From an uncultured Bacteroides sp. (lineage in GTDB: Bacteria > Bacteroidota > Bacteroidia > Bacteroidales > Bacteroidaceae): a DNA stretch of 64,000 bases. Made by a program: the position numbers and the translations under genes. Of this stretch, positions 35,458 through 43,549 are shown one piece after another. The first letter of the stretch is position 1, and each line of letters starts with the position of its first letter. Under the pieces are notes generated by a model, which did not search any database, was not told the DNA's origin, and was given only the letters and a program-made list of their open reading frames with translations. The stretch is taken from positions 1,745,946 to 1,809,945 of the forward strand of contig NZ_OY780936.1 in NCBI RefSeq assembly GCF_963675905.1, written 5' to 3'.

Positions 35458-36438
35458 CTATGGCAAAAGCTTTATTTCATCAAACTTCTTAGAGACACTA
35501 GTATCACAAGCTAGTAAAGAAATAGCCTTATGATTTTGATCGAGCATAAGAATAAGACTTTCCTTATGATTTCCGTTGAACACATATACCGGGCTATAGT
35601 AAGCTACTTTATGAAGATATTTTGCTATGCAGGAAAGATCTTCATGCTTCTTTCCGGAAACCGGAAACAAATCAAATTTATCTTTATGACTTTCCACATA
35701 CTTAACCACCTCAGGAAAATTTTCCGTTGAATAATCTGAATCTTCACAAAACAGATAAACAATTTTATATTTCTTCTGTGAAGTGTTTATCAATGAATCC
35801 ATCATTGCAACATCAGCCTGACGAATTTTTATAAGATCATTGGGCATGTCTGTTTCAATACTAAAGTTAGGCTTTGGCTTATCAGCATAATGAGTCCATA
35901 AATCGGGTGGTTTTCTCCAGAATATGGATTCAAGAATATCTTCTGCACTAAAAGATAAAGCAGCTCCGGCAGAAGGACCAAACATTGTCTTAATCTTATC
36001 TGCAGCCAGATATCGTGGAGTTGTGGCATCTTTACTAATTTGCATTCCTCCTCTGAGAGGCATTTTAAATTCACCAAATCCCATTGGATCTACTTTCAGT
36101 TTCTGTCCACTCCTACGATTTTCGTAAGCAGAAGCGAAACAAGAAAATCCCAGCATGAGTCTTCCTTCATGTGGGGCATCCAAACTCTCTTTCTTACCTA
36201 GAATTTCGTTAGTCAAGTCCTTCACATCCGTCGATTTCATATTAGAAGAAGACGATGACATACGTGGAGAACCTAAATTGATAGATTTTAGAGCTTCCGG
36301 ATTTATTATTATTTCTTTCTCTACTGACATTTCGTTTTTTTGAGTGACAGTTTTTTTAGTCTTTTTGCCTTGCTGCGCATTACTTGCAACAATAGCTGTA
36401 ACAAAAAACAAAATAACGAGATATATTCTTTTTGTCAT
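35458..36438 (-). CDS. Secreted protein of unknown function, last gene of the ECF operon
   Basis: 326 residues with a signal peptide (LVILFFVTAIVASNAQ) and a Lys/Thr-rich segment after it. The C-terminal third (KYKIVYLFCEDSDYSTENFPEVVKYV, SPVYVFNGNHKESLILMLDQNHKAI) alternates strands and helices in a way that could be a thioredoxin-like or Rossmann-like fold, but no motif confirms it. The gene starts directly at the stop of the preceding lipoprotein gene, so they are translated from one mRNA. Function not recognised. Confidence 0.6.
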   Translation of the reverse strand: MTKRIYLVILFFVTAIVASNAQQGKKTKKTVTQKNEMSVEKEIIINPEALKSINLGSPRMSSSSSNMKSTDVKDLTNEILGKKESLDAPHEGRLMLGFSCFASAYENRRSGQKLKVDPMGFGEFKMPLRGGMQISKDATTPRYLAADKIKTMFGPSAGAALSFSAEDILESIFWRKPPDLWTHYADKPKPNFSIETDMPNDLIKIRQADVAMMDSLINTSQKKYKIVYLFCEDSDYSTENFPEVVKYVESHKDKFDLFPVSGKKHEDLSCIAKYLHKVAYYSPVYVFNGNHKESLILMLDQNHKAISLLACDTSVSKKFDEIKLLP

Positions 36439-36984
36439 TTAATTCCAACGATAATTAGTACCTTCTAATGGATTCTCTGAAAAAGGATCTATTAAATTAT
36501 ATTCTGGCTGATTCATCACCTTGTTCCACCATTTAATATATAAGTCTGCAACTTCTTTAATTTCACTATCAGAAAGATAAGCATATTGCAAATGTTCATT
36601 CACATCTTTATGAACGATCTTGCACCCTAAAGATGCATACTTCCCAACTCTAATGGATTCGATAGTCCACATAATACATTCCCCTAGGCGATAATTAGCA
36701 TAAGGCCCGTATGAAGAAATTACATTTGCAGGAAAGAATTCTATAGTAGACATATCTTTCACATACTTAATAAGTTCGGGAATATCTTTTTTTGCAAAAA
36801 CCGGAACCTCAACGAATCCATAAGGACTTTTCGTATCATACGTTCCTGCCTTTATCTGCTTGACAAATGTTTTTGGATTTGGATTATCAAAGTCAACATC
36901 CTCTCCGCTGCATCCTGTAAAAAGTAAACAATAAGCTACGAGAAACAGAATGCCCATTACCAATGGCCATAGATTTCTTTTCAT
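36439..36984 (-). CDS. Lipoprotein of unknown function in the ECF operon
   Basis: A 181-residue lipoprotein: the hydrophobic signal ends in LLFTGC (Cys25). The mature part has YDTKSPYGFVEVPVFAKKDIPELIKYV and ends in a Trp-rich stretch (LYIKWWNKVMNQ), features of a Bacteroides-restricted lipoprotein family that I cannot name with certainty. No catalytic motif. It sits between the sigma/anti-sigma-like pair and the secreted protein and probably belongs to the same envelope response. Confidence 0.6.
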   Translation of the reverse strand: MKRNLWPLVMGILFLVAYCLLFTGCSGEDVDFDNPNPKTFVKQIKAGTYDTKSPYGFVEVPVFAKKDIPELIKYVKDMSTIEFFPANVISSYGPYANYRLGECIMWTIESIRVGKYASLGCKIVHKDVNEHLQYAYLSDSEIKEVADLYIKWWNKVMNQPEYNLIDPFSENPLEGTNYRWN

Positions 36985-37013
36985 AATAAAGTTTTTTAAG
37001 GAGATTAATGTTG

Positions 37014-38099
37014 CTAGTACACTAATTTAACTCCGCAACGGAGATTAAAGTTAAGAGGTCTTTCCTTTCTTATTGTAGATGCAAGTGCATGATCGTCAAA
37101 ATAGTATGCAAGACCAGGTTCTGCAAAGAGCGCCAGATGCTCGGATGTATTATATTGGAATCCAACAGAAGCAGTGAGCGAACATTGCATTCTGTCCATA
37201 TTATAATCATCTTTATCTGTTTGACTTGTTCCTGAATAATATTCTGATTTTGGAGAAATACATTCTTCCAACATTCCACCGGCAGATGCATAAAGATCAA
37301 AATCTTTTTTGTTAATCAGCGTATAACTAACTCTAAGTGGTATTCCAAGGAAATGGAATTTCTGATCGGTAAGATTTCCTCCGGCCTCATCCTTTAATGT
37401 TGAGCGTAATAATGTATAATTCAGTCCGCTTTCTATTGAAATTTTATCAGAAAGTCTTTTCCCGATAGTCAGACTCAATGAAACGGGTTCTTTATAGCAA
37501 ATATTTATTGGTTCTGAGTTGCTTCCAACCTTAGTAAATGATTTGCAAGGTTCTATAGAGGCCGATAAACCCAGGCTCCATTCTTTTTCTGTATGAACTT
37601 TTATGTAATCATCATCTTCCTGAGCCATTGCTTCAGCCGCTTGTACTTCTGCAGACATAAGTACATTCTGTGATTGCTTCTTTGGTTCTTCTTTTTGAAT
37701 AGCAGTATCAGCCGGAATAGCTTCAACCGTCTTTTCTATAACTACTTTTTCTTCAGGAACAGGAGTCTGTTCAACAGCTTTTTCAGTAACAGGATTGCTG
37801 ATTATTACTTTATCCACCTTTGCTATTGCATCGTGCTTTTCAATAACAGGTGCAGATGCTTTGCTTAATAAGGAAGAAGCTTCTTTATGAGGAGCGAACA
37901 TCCAAACCGCAGCCGAGCAAGCAAATAATATCAGAAAAATGGCTGCTGCAGCAATAAACAATATAGAATAAAGCTTTCTTGGAGAAGGTTTGGATAATTC
38001 TTTTTCCAGATCTTCCCACATGTCCTCTTGCAACGGAATTTCGTATTTCTTCAGTCGCGAGTGAAACAGTTCGGTTAATTCATCTTCATCTTTCTTCAT
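37014..38099 (-). CDS. Probable anti-sigma-like membrane protein with outer-membrane beta-barrel domain
   Basis: 361 residues: a short cytoplasmic N-terminus with acidic and basic clusters (about 1-38), one membrane segment (about 40-66, LFIAAAAIFLILFACSAAVWMF), a Glu/Lys/Pro-rich linker (about 75-160) and a C-terminal domain of alternating strands (WSLGLSASIEP..., GLAYYFDDHALAS, RCGVKLVY at the end) like the PorT/OMP_b-brl family. Its start overlaps the ECF sigma gene by 14 bases. The arrangement suggests it binds sigma inside the cell while the barrel-like part senses the envelope; that is inference. Confidence 0.7.
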   Translation of the reverse strand: MKKDEDELTELFHSRLKKYEIPLQEDMWEDLEKELSKPSPRKLYSILFIAAAAIFLILFACSAAVWMFAPHKEASSLLSKASAPVIEKHDAIAKVDKVIISNPVTEKAVEQTPVPEEKVVIEKTVEAIPADTAIQKEEPKKQSQNVLMSAEVQAAEAMAQEDDDYIKVHTEKEWSLGLSASIEPCKSFTKVGSNSEPINICYKEPVSLSLTIGKRLSDKISIESGLNYTLLRSTLKDEAGGNLTDQKFHFLGIPLRVSYTLINKKDFDLYASAGGMLEECISPKSEYYSGTSQTDKDDYNMDRMQCSLTASVGFQYNTSEHLALFAEPGLAYYFDDHALASTIRKERPLNFNLRCGVKLVY

Positions 38100-38643
38100 T
38101 GCGGATAAATTCTTTAATTTTCTTAGCTAACATACTTTTTGCTCTATGAAGTTGTGAAGTGGATGAATGTTCATTGATGTGAAGTAAAGCAGCAATTTCT
38201 TTGTGAGACTTTTCTTCGAACACGAATAAGTTGAACACTGTACGATAGCCAGCAGGCAACTCTGTCACAAAAAGCATTAGCTGTGAATCCGAAATGTCTT
38301 CATACAATTCTTTTTCGGGTAGTTCAATCACATCCGGCAATTCTTCTTCCTGAACAAAAACTTCCTGCATTTTTTTCTTTTGCTGCAAGTAGTCCAATGA
38401 AAGGTTTGCCATCACTCTGCTCATCCATAACTCTAAAGAGCCATTCCCACGATAATCAAATTTTGAAATCGATTTGTAGATTTTAATAAAACCATCGTGG
38501 AGAATATCATGCGCAACGTCTATATCGCCTGTATAGCGATAACAAACTGCAAGTAGTTTCTTAGAATAAAGAGTGTAAAGTTCCTTTCGGGCAGCATTAT
38601 CACCTGTCCGACAACCTTTAACCAATTCTAATTCCTCTTTCAA
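38086..38643 (-). CDS. ECF-type RNA polymerase sigma factor
   Basis: A 185-residue sigma-70 family factor of the extracytoplasmic group. Region 2 (about 25-90) has YTGDIDVAHDILHDGFIKIY and GSLELWMSRVMANLSLDYL; region 4 (about 125-180) has LPAGYRTVFNLFVFEEKSH and the helix-turn-helix KEIAALLHINEHSSTSQLHR. It directs RNA polymerase to its own promoters and is followed by an overlapping anti-sigma-like gene, a lipoprotein and a secreted protein. Array 3 lies about 250 bases upstream of its start. Confidence 0.92.
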   Translation of the reverse strand: MKEELELVKGCRTGDNAARKELYTLYSKKLLAVCYRYTGDIDVAHDILHDGFIKIYKSISKFDYRGNGSLELWMSRVMANLSLDYLQQKKKMQEVFVQEEELPDVIELPEKELYEDISDSQLMLFVTELPAGYRTVFNLFVFEEKSHKEIAALLHINEHSSTSQLHRAKSMLAKKIKEFIRNEER

Positions 38644-38892
38644 CTTACTCTAGTTTTGTATAGACGTATTTGCGTTGTCTATATATATAACTCCGTGAAT
38701 TTATAAATGCTGCATGAGAAAATAAAAAATAATTCTCCTACACTATTTTTCTATAACAAACAAAAGTAAAAGAAGTTTCTGTATTAACCTAATATGGTGG
38801 ACGAAAACATGTGATTCAATAGACGAATAGGCCAAATAAACCAGATAAACACAATTAATAAGCTAAACAATTTATTAGGTATATATTTTATA

Positions 38893-38974
38893 AAAGGTCT
38901 ACAGCTTTTTAAAATAAACAGTAGACCTTTTATATATAACGTGTAGACTTAATCGATAAAAGGTGTAGGTCTAA
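38893..38974. repeat. Array 3: four 16-bp imperfect palindromes at 22-bp spacing
   Basis: AAAGGTCTACAGCTTT, TAAACAGTAGACCTTT, TAACGTGTAGACTTAA and AAAGGTGTAGGTCTAA begin at 38893, 38915, 38937 and 38959, so the period is exactly 22 bp. All are centred on TA. The array starts about 250 bases upstream of the ECF sigma gene and ends six bases before the nadC terminator. Confidence 0.75.
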
Positions 38975-38980
38975 AATAAA

Positions 38981-39018
38981 AAACATCCCGTTTGGTTAGT
39001 TTACCAAACGGGATGTTT
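38981..39018 (-). terminator. Terminator of the nadC operon
   Basis: A perfect 15-bp stem (AAACATCCCGTTTGG and complement) around an 8-base loop, with a T-rich tail on the minus strand. It lies 33 bases after the nadC stop codon. Confidence 0.9.
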
Positions 39019-39050
39019 ACCATTAAATATAAGGATTCCTTATTTTATCA

Positions 39051-39890
39051 TTAACAAGCTTTAAAGCTCATATCCAAGCCTTTAACTGAATGAGTAAGCG
39101 CACCTACAGAAATAAAGTCCACTCCACATTCTGCATAATCGCGAAGAGTATTGAAAGTAATACCACCAGAAGATTCTATTTCAAATCTACCACCGATCAT
39201 TTCAACGGCTTTACAGGTATTCTCTATATTGAAGTTATCAAGCATAATACGGTCTACTCCACCAATAGCAAGCACCTGATTAATTTCATCAAAGTTACGT
39301 ACTTCAATTTCAATCTTCAGATCTTTACCTTTTTCCTTGCAATATTCTTTAGCACGGTTTACAGCTTTATCTATACCGCCGGCAAAGTCCACATGATTAT
39401 CTTTTAAAAGGATCATATCAAAGAGTCCGATACGGTGGTTAACACCGCCACCAATTTTTACAGCCTCTTTTTCAAGCATACGCATACCCGGAGTTGTTTT
39501 ACGAGTATCCAATACACGAGTTTTTGTTCCTTCAAGACGCTTTACATACTTACGTGTTGTTGTAGCAATACCGCTCATGCGTTGCATTACATTCAACATT
39601 AAACGTTCTGTTTGCAACAATGACTGAACTTTTCCGGATACAATCATAGCTACATCACCAGGTTTAACTTCAGCGCCATCATTTATAAATACTTCTACTT
39701 TCAATTCAGGATCGAAGCGATGAAATATTTCCTTTGCTACTTCTATTCCGGCAAGTACACCTTCTTCTTTAATAAGAAGTTTGGATTTTCCCATTGCAGT
39801 AGCAGGAATACAAGATAGAGTTGTATGATCGCCATCACCTATATCTTCGGCAAAAGCTAAATCTATTAGTCTGTCAATTAAATCATTCAT
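39051..39890 (-). CDS. nadC: Nicotinate-nucleotide pyrophosphorylase (carboxylating)
   Basis: A 279-residue quinolinate phosphoribosyltransferase that makes nicotinate mononucleotide from quinolinate and PRPP in NAD synthesis. Typical parts are EDIGDGDHTT near the N-terminus, LLIKEEGVLAG, RLMLNVMQRMSGIATTT, RVLDTRKTTPGMR and KIGGGVNHRIGLFDMILLKDNH, with IMLDNF near the C-terminus. It overlaps the DUF4783 gene by 8 bases, so the two are one operon. nadA and nadB are not in the window. Confidence 0.95.
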   Translation of the reverse strand: MNDLIDRLIDLAFAEDIGDGDHTTLSCIPATAMGKSKLLIKEEGVLAGIEVAKEIFHRFDPELKVEVFINDGAEVKPGDVAMIVSGKVQSLLQTERLMLNVMQRMSGIATTTRKYVKRLEGTKTRVLDTRKTTPGMRMLEKEAVKIGGGVNHRIGLFDMILLKDNHVDFAGGIDKAVNRAKEYCKEKGKDLKIEIEVRNFDEINQVLAIGGVDRIMLDNFNIENTCKAVEMIGGRFEIESSGGITFNTLRDYAECGVDFISVGALTHSVKGLDMSFKAC

Positions 39891-40275
39891 TTGTTTTAAC
39901 TATTCTAATTTGATGAATTAACGATGAGTTATTATCGCTCTTCTTAAAAAAACAATTTACCCGGAATGAGCCATTTACTGTATTCAGTGTGCCAACAATA
40001 AAACCCGATTCATCTCGGTTTCCCTGATGATTGACTAGAAATCCGGTAACTTTATTTGCTGAGAAGAAACCAGCCATGGCTTTTTGAGCCTCAACTTTTT
40101 TAAATTTCTGAGGATTATCTTTAATAATTACTACCACCTGATCACCTAAAAACGGGAGTAAATCCTGCGCGCTGCCTCTTTTAAATGCAGATGTAAAACC
40201 AACAGAGTCTTGTAGCTGAGCAAAAGCAGTACAGAATACAACTGCCGATAACATAAAAAGGATTAGTTTTTTCAT
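39883..40275 (-). CDS. DUF4783-type secreted protein
   Basis: About 130 residues from MKKLILFMLSAVVFCTAFAQ, a clean signal peptide; the longer frame adds 17 codons before it. The domain (FTSAFKRGSAQDLLPFLGDQVVV, QKAMAGFFSANKVTGFLVNHQG, NGSFRVNCFF) has the NTF2-like, one-domain look of the Bacteroidota DUF4783 family. No active-site motif. It is coupled to nadC by an 8-base overlap, a common pairing in the phylum whose meaning is unknown. Confidence 0.75.
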   Translation of the reverse strand: MKKLILFMLSAVVFCTAFAQLQDSVGFTSAFKRGSAQDLLPFLGDQVVVIIKDNPQKFKKVEAQKAMAGFFSANKVTGFLVNHQGNRDESGFIVGTLNTVNGSFRVNCFFKKSDNNSSLIHQIRIVKTNE

Positions 40276-40401
40276 ATCAATGAGCATTAATATGTTACAA
40301 AGGTAGATATTATTTCCGGAAAACAATACTTAATTTCCCTAATTCAAAAGAAAAAGCCTATTTTTGCACCCACAAAATCTGGCAAAAAAGGAAATTATCT
40401 G

Positions 40402-40875
40402 ATGAAAATAACACTTATCGTTGTAGGAAGAACTGTAGAAAAACATTATATCACTGCTATTAACGACTATATTGAACGTACAAAGCATTTTATATCGTTC
40501 GATATGGAGGTTATTCCTGAATTAAAGAATACGAAGAGTCTCACCATGGATCAGCAAAAAGAGAAAGAAGCTGAACTTCTTTTAAAAGCTTTTCAGCCTG
40601 GAGATGTCATTGTTCTGCTTGATGAATTCGGGAAGGAATTTCGTTCTGTGGATTTTGCCAACTGGCTGGAAAAGAAGATGCATAATGTAAACAAGCGATT
40701 GGTATTTGTTATTGGAGGACCTTACGGCTTTTCTCAAAAGATATATGATGCTGCGCATGAAAAGATTTCTATGTCGAAAATGACTTTCTCTCACCAGATG
40801 GTGCGTCTTATCTTTGTAGAACAGCTTTACCGGGCCATGACTATACTAAACAATGGTCCGTACCACCACGAGTAA
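40402..40875 (+). CDS. rlmH: 23S rRNA (pseudouridine1915-N3)-methyltransferase
   Basis: A 157-residue SPOUT methyltransferase. The start MKITLIVVGRTVEKHY, the SAM-binding knot region with VIVLLDEFGKEFRSVDFANWLEKK, FVIGGPYGFSQKIY and the C-terminal MTFSHQMVRLIFVEQLYRAMTILNNGPYHHE are characteristic. It methylates a pseudouridine in helix 69 of 23S rRNA. A TATTTTTG box at 40359-40366 is a likely -7 element with no clear -33. A perfect 15-bp terminator follows. Confidence 0.96.
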   Translation: MKITLIVVGRTVEKHYITAINDYIERTKHFISFDMEVIPELKNTKSLTMDQQKEKEAELLLKAFQPGDVIVLLDEFGKEFRSVDFANWLEKKMHNVNKRLVFVIGGPYGFSQKIYDAAHEKISMSKMTFSHQMVRLIFVEQLYRAMTILNNGPYHHE

Positions 40876-40895
40876 ACAATAGAATTCAATACAAA

Positions 40896-40930
40896 ACTCC
40901 CGGCAAATATCCAAAATATTTGCCGGGAGT
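40896..40930. terminator. Bidirectional terminator between rlmH and the GH13 gene
   Basis: ACTCCCGGCAAATAT and its exact complement form a 15-bp stem around CCAAA between two convergent genes. Confidence 0.9.
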
Positions 40931-40974
40931 AAAAACAAATCAACCAAACCAACTAATTATTCACAAAAAACACA

Positions 40975-42390
40975 TCATTTCACAAATACTTTATATTCCC
41001 ACGAAGCCAGACTTGTAGGAAGAGCTTCCTTCTTTCCGGTAAAGAAGTTTGTATATTCTCCCTTTGGAGCCTCTTTTTTAAACGACAGATTAACCGGTTC
41101 TTTACTTAAATTGAGATAAACAAGAACTTCCGAAGATGGCAATTTACGGGCAAACACGTATGCATTAGGAGATTCTGTTATATATCTCACCATTTCACCA
41201 CCTTTAATACCTGCAGTCAAAGCCGGCTGAGAATGTTTCAGCTCATTAAGTTTCTGATAGAAAGCAAACGTTTCGTTTTTAGTCCAGTCGGGAGCCTTAT
41301 CTTTTTCGAAGAATTTGAATGCGCGATTCATTCCAACTTCCTGTCCGGTATAAATAAGTGGCATACCTTTCAAGGTATAAGTCAGCACAGCAAAGGTTTT
41401 TACTCCACCACCCAGACGGTCGAACTCAGTACCTTCCCATGAATTTAAATCGTGATTAGTAATATGATTCATCAGATAAGCGTCTTTAGGGAATACACTA
41501 TCCTGATGAGCCAGTAATTTATCTAATTCTTCTGCGGCATTCATGGTTTTAGCCGATGAATCTGCTTTCTCTTTTTTATGTACGTATTGTGCTTTATCGG
41601 CTTCTTTCGGACCTTTTGCAATTTTATTCATTACATCTTTCAAAGGCCAGTTGTAACTCATATCAAAAGCCTTTTCGTTAAGTTCCGGTTTCTCTGCTTC
41701 AGCCAACATAAATACCGGCTTTATAGAATCCAGCTCTTTTCGGGCGTCATTCCAGAAATCAGTTGGAACTTCAAATGCCACATCACAACGATATCCGTCT
41801 ATATCACATTCTTTAATCCAGAATTTCATGGCATCTATCATAGCTGCACGCATCTCTTTCTTTGAATAATCGAGTTTATAGGTATCTGTCCAATTAAACG
41901 GACTAACCACTTTTCCCAAACTATCTTTCATATACCAGTCCGGATGGTCTTTCAACCACACATTGTCGCAACCGGTATGATTGGCTACCCAGTCCAGTAT
42001 TACTTTAAAGCCCAGTTCATGAGCTTTCTTCACCATCTCTTTAAAATCGGCAATTGTTCCAAATTCCGGATTCACCTCTTTGTAATTCTTCACCGCATAA
42101 TAACTGCCCAGCTTACCTTTACGATTCAGTTCCGAGATAGGGTTAATAGGCATAAACCAAAGGATATCCACGCCAAGTTCCTTTAACTGAGGAAGATGAT
42201 TCTGAAATGCTTTTATCGTTCCTTCGTTAGTATACTGACGAAGATTTACTTCGTAGATAACAGCGTTTCGGGACCATTCGGGATGAGAAACTCCGGCTTG
42301 CAAATTTTCCGAAGTATCTGCTTTCTTTGATGTGCAAGAGAAAAGGGATAGAACAAGAGACAACATGATAAGATGATGTAATTTATTCAT
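40975..42390 (-). CDS. GH13 alpha-amylase family lipoprotein
   Basis: A 471-residue glycoside hydrolase family 13 enzyme anchored by a lipobox (LSLFSC, Cys19). The GH13 barrel shows LDWVANHTG, the nucleophile region DIDGYRCDVA, the acid/base region PVFMLAEAEKPEL and the third carboxylate region MNHITNHDLNSW. All three catalytic carboxylates are present. It probably trims alpha-glucans or maltodextrins at the cell surface or in the periplasm. It is not next to a susC/susD pair, so it is not part of a visible polysaccharide-utilisation locus. Confidence 0.9.
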   Translation of the reverse strand: MNKLHHLIMLSLVLSLFSCTSKKADTSENLQAGVSHPEWSRNAVIYEVNLRQYTNEGTIKAFQNHLPQLKELGVDILWFMPINPISELNRKGKLGSYYAVKNYKEVNPEFGTIADFKEMVKKAHELGFKVILDWVANHTGCDNVWLKDHPDWYMKDSLGKVVSPFNWTDTYKLDYSKKEMRAAMIDAMKFWIKECDIDGYRCDVAFEVPTDFWNDARKELDSIKPVFMLAEAEKPELNEKAFDMSYNWPLKDVMNKIAKGPKEADKAQYVHKKEKADSSAKTMNAAEELDKLLAHQDSVFPKDAYLMNHITNHDLNSWEGTEFDRLGGGVKTFAVLTYTLKGMPLIYTGQEVGMNRAFKFFEKDKAPDWTKNETFAFYQKLNELKHSQPALTAGIKGGEMVRYITESPNAYVFARKLPSSEVLVYLNLSKEPVNLSFKKEAPKGEYTNFFTGKKEALPTSLASWEYKVFVK

Positions 42391-42494
42391 AGCTATACGA
42401 TTATTAAGTGGTTATTTTCAAAGATAACCAATTAACATCGTAATGACTTAATTATGAACATTAAAAGAGAAAAACATCTATGCAAACGTTCGCA

Positions 42495-43535
42495 TTAGTC
42501 GGGTAATGCAAAATCAAGAAAAACAGGTAGATGATCACTATATCCTCCCTGGTATTTCATTCCATAATAGGTGCGTAAAGGCTTAACACCGGAATATTTT
42601 TCATCCTTCTCGAGCAGGAAAGGCAAATTACTGATTCCGGCACTTTTTGCTGAGGTACACAGTCCGCTTTTGTTATTCAACAGAAAGCCCGAAACAATGA
42701 ACTGGTCGAGAATATTCCATTCACCCTGATATTTATATGTTCCAAAGGTTTTATCCTTTGCCCGCTCTGCCATAAGATTGTATAGCTTTTTATCCTCGGG
42801 CGAAGCAGAAGGTGCCTTGGCATTCAGGACTTCTGATATTGATTTATTATAGGGGTAATCATTAAAATCTCCCATTATAATAATATTAGGGTGAGTGCGT
42901 ACGGTAAAAAGACTGTCTGTATAGTGTTTTAGCAGACTTGCAGCTAACATTCTATTGGGCTCACTCTCCTTTTCCCCACCAGTTCGGGATGGAAAATGGC
43001 AAACAAAAACGTCAAGTGAATCGCCACTCATAACTTGTCCCGTTACATGAAGAATATCTCGTGTATGTTTCAGTGGATTATCGGGAAAAACAATCCGAAT
43101 GGAGTCATGATCAATTAAGCGAAAACTCCCCCGTTGATAAAGTAACGCCACATCAATACCGCGCTCATCAGGAGAATGGGTGATTATGTAACGATATCCA
43201 AACTCCTTTAAAGGTGAATATTTAACAAGACCTGTAAGCACACTATCATTTTCAACTTCACAGAGCCCGATTAAAGCAGGAGGATTCCACTCTCCTACTG
43301 CTGTTACTACCTTACTTATATTATTAAGCTTTTGTTTGTATCTTCCGTAATGCCAGGCCCGCATGGAATTTGGAAGAAATTCATAATCATTCTTCAAGCT
43401 ATCGTGCCGGCAATCGAAAAGGTTTTCTACATTATAAAACATCACGCGAAAGCCGTTCTGTGAGAAAGCCTGTCCGCAATAAAGCGAAAGGGCAACAAGA
43501 AAACTTATTGTATAAGCAAAATGGCGACGATTCAT
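42495..43535 (-). CDS. Secreted endonuclease/exonuclease/phosphatase family protein
   Basis: A 346-residue protein with a signal peptide (MNRRHFAYTISFLVALSLYCGQAFSQ). Family marks: VMFYNVENLFD, LIGLCEVENDSV (Glu metal ligand), FVCHFPSRTGG, IIMGDFNDYP and YSDHLPVFLDF (Asp-His pair). It could hydrolyse DNA, phosphoesters of lipids or nucleotides in the periplasm. It is followed by GH13 on the same strand after about 100 bases and is preceded by the beta-helix lipoprotein gene with 15 bases between. Confidence 0.88.
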   Translation of the reverse strand: MNRRHFAYTISFLVALSLYCGQAFSQNGFRVMFYNVENLFDCRHDSLKNDYEFLPNSMRAWHYGRYKQKLNNISKVVTAVGEWNPPALIGLCEVENDSVLTGLVKYSPLKEFGYRYIITHSPDERGIDVALLYQRGSFRLIDHDSIRIVFPDNPLKHTRDILHVTGQVMSGDSLDVFVCHFPSRTGGEKESEPNRMLAASLLKHYTDSLFTVRTHPNIIIMGDFNDYPYNKSISEVLNAKAPSASPEDKKLYNLMAERAKDKTFGTYKYQGEWNILDQFIVSGFLLNNKSGLCTSAKSAGISNLPFLLEKDEKYSGVKPLRTYYGMKYQGGYSDHLPVFLDFALPD

Positions 43536-43549
43536 TTCTGGCTGATTAG

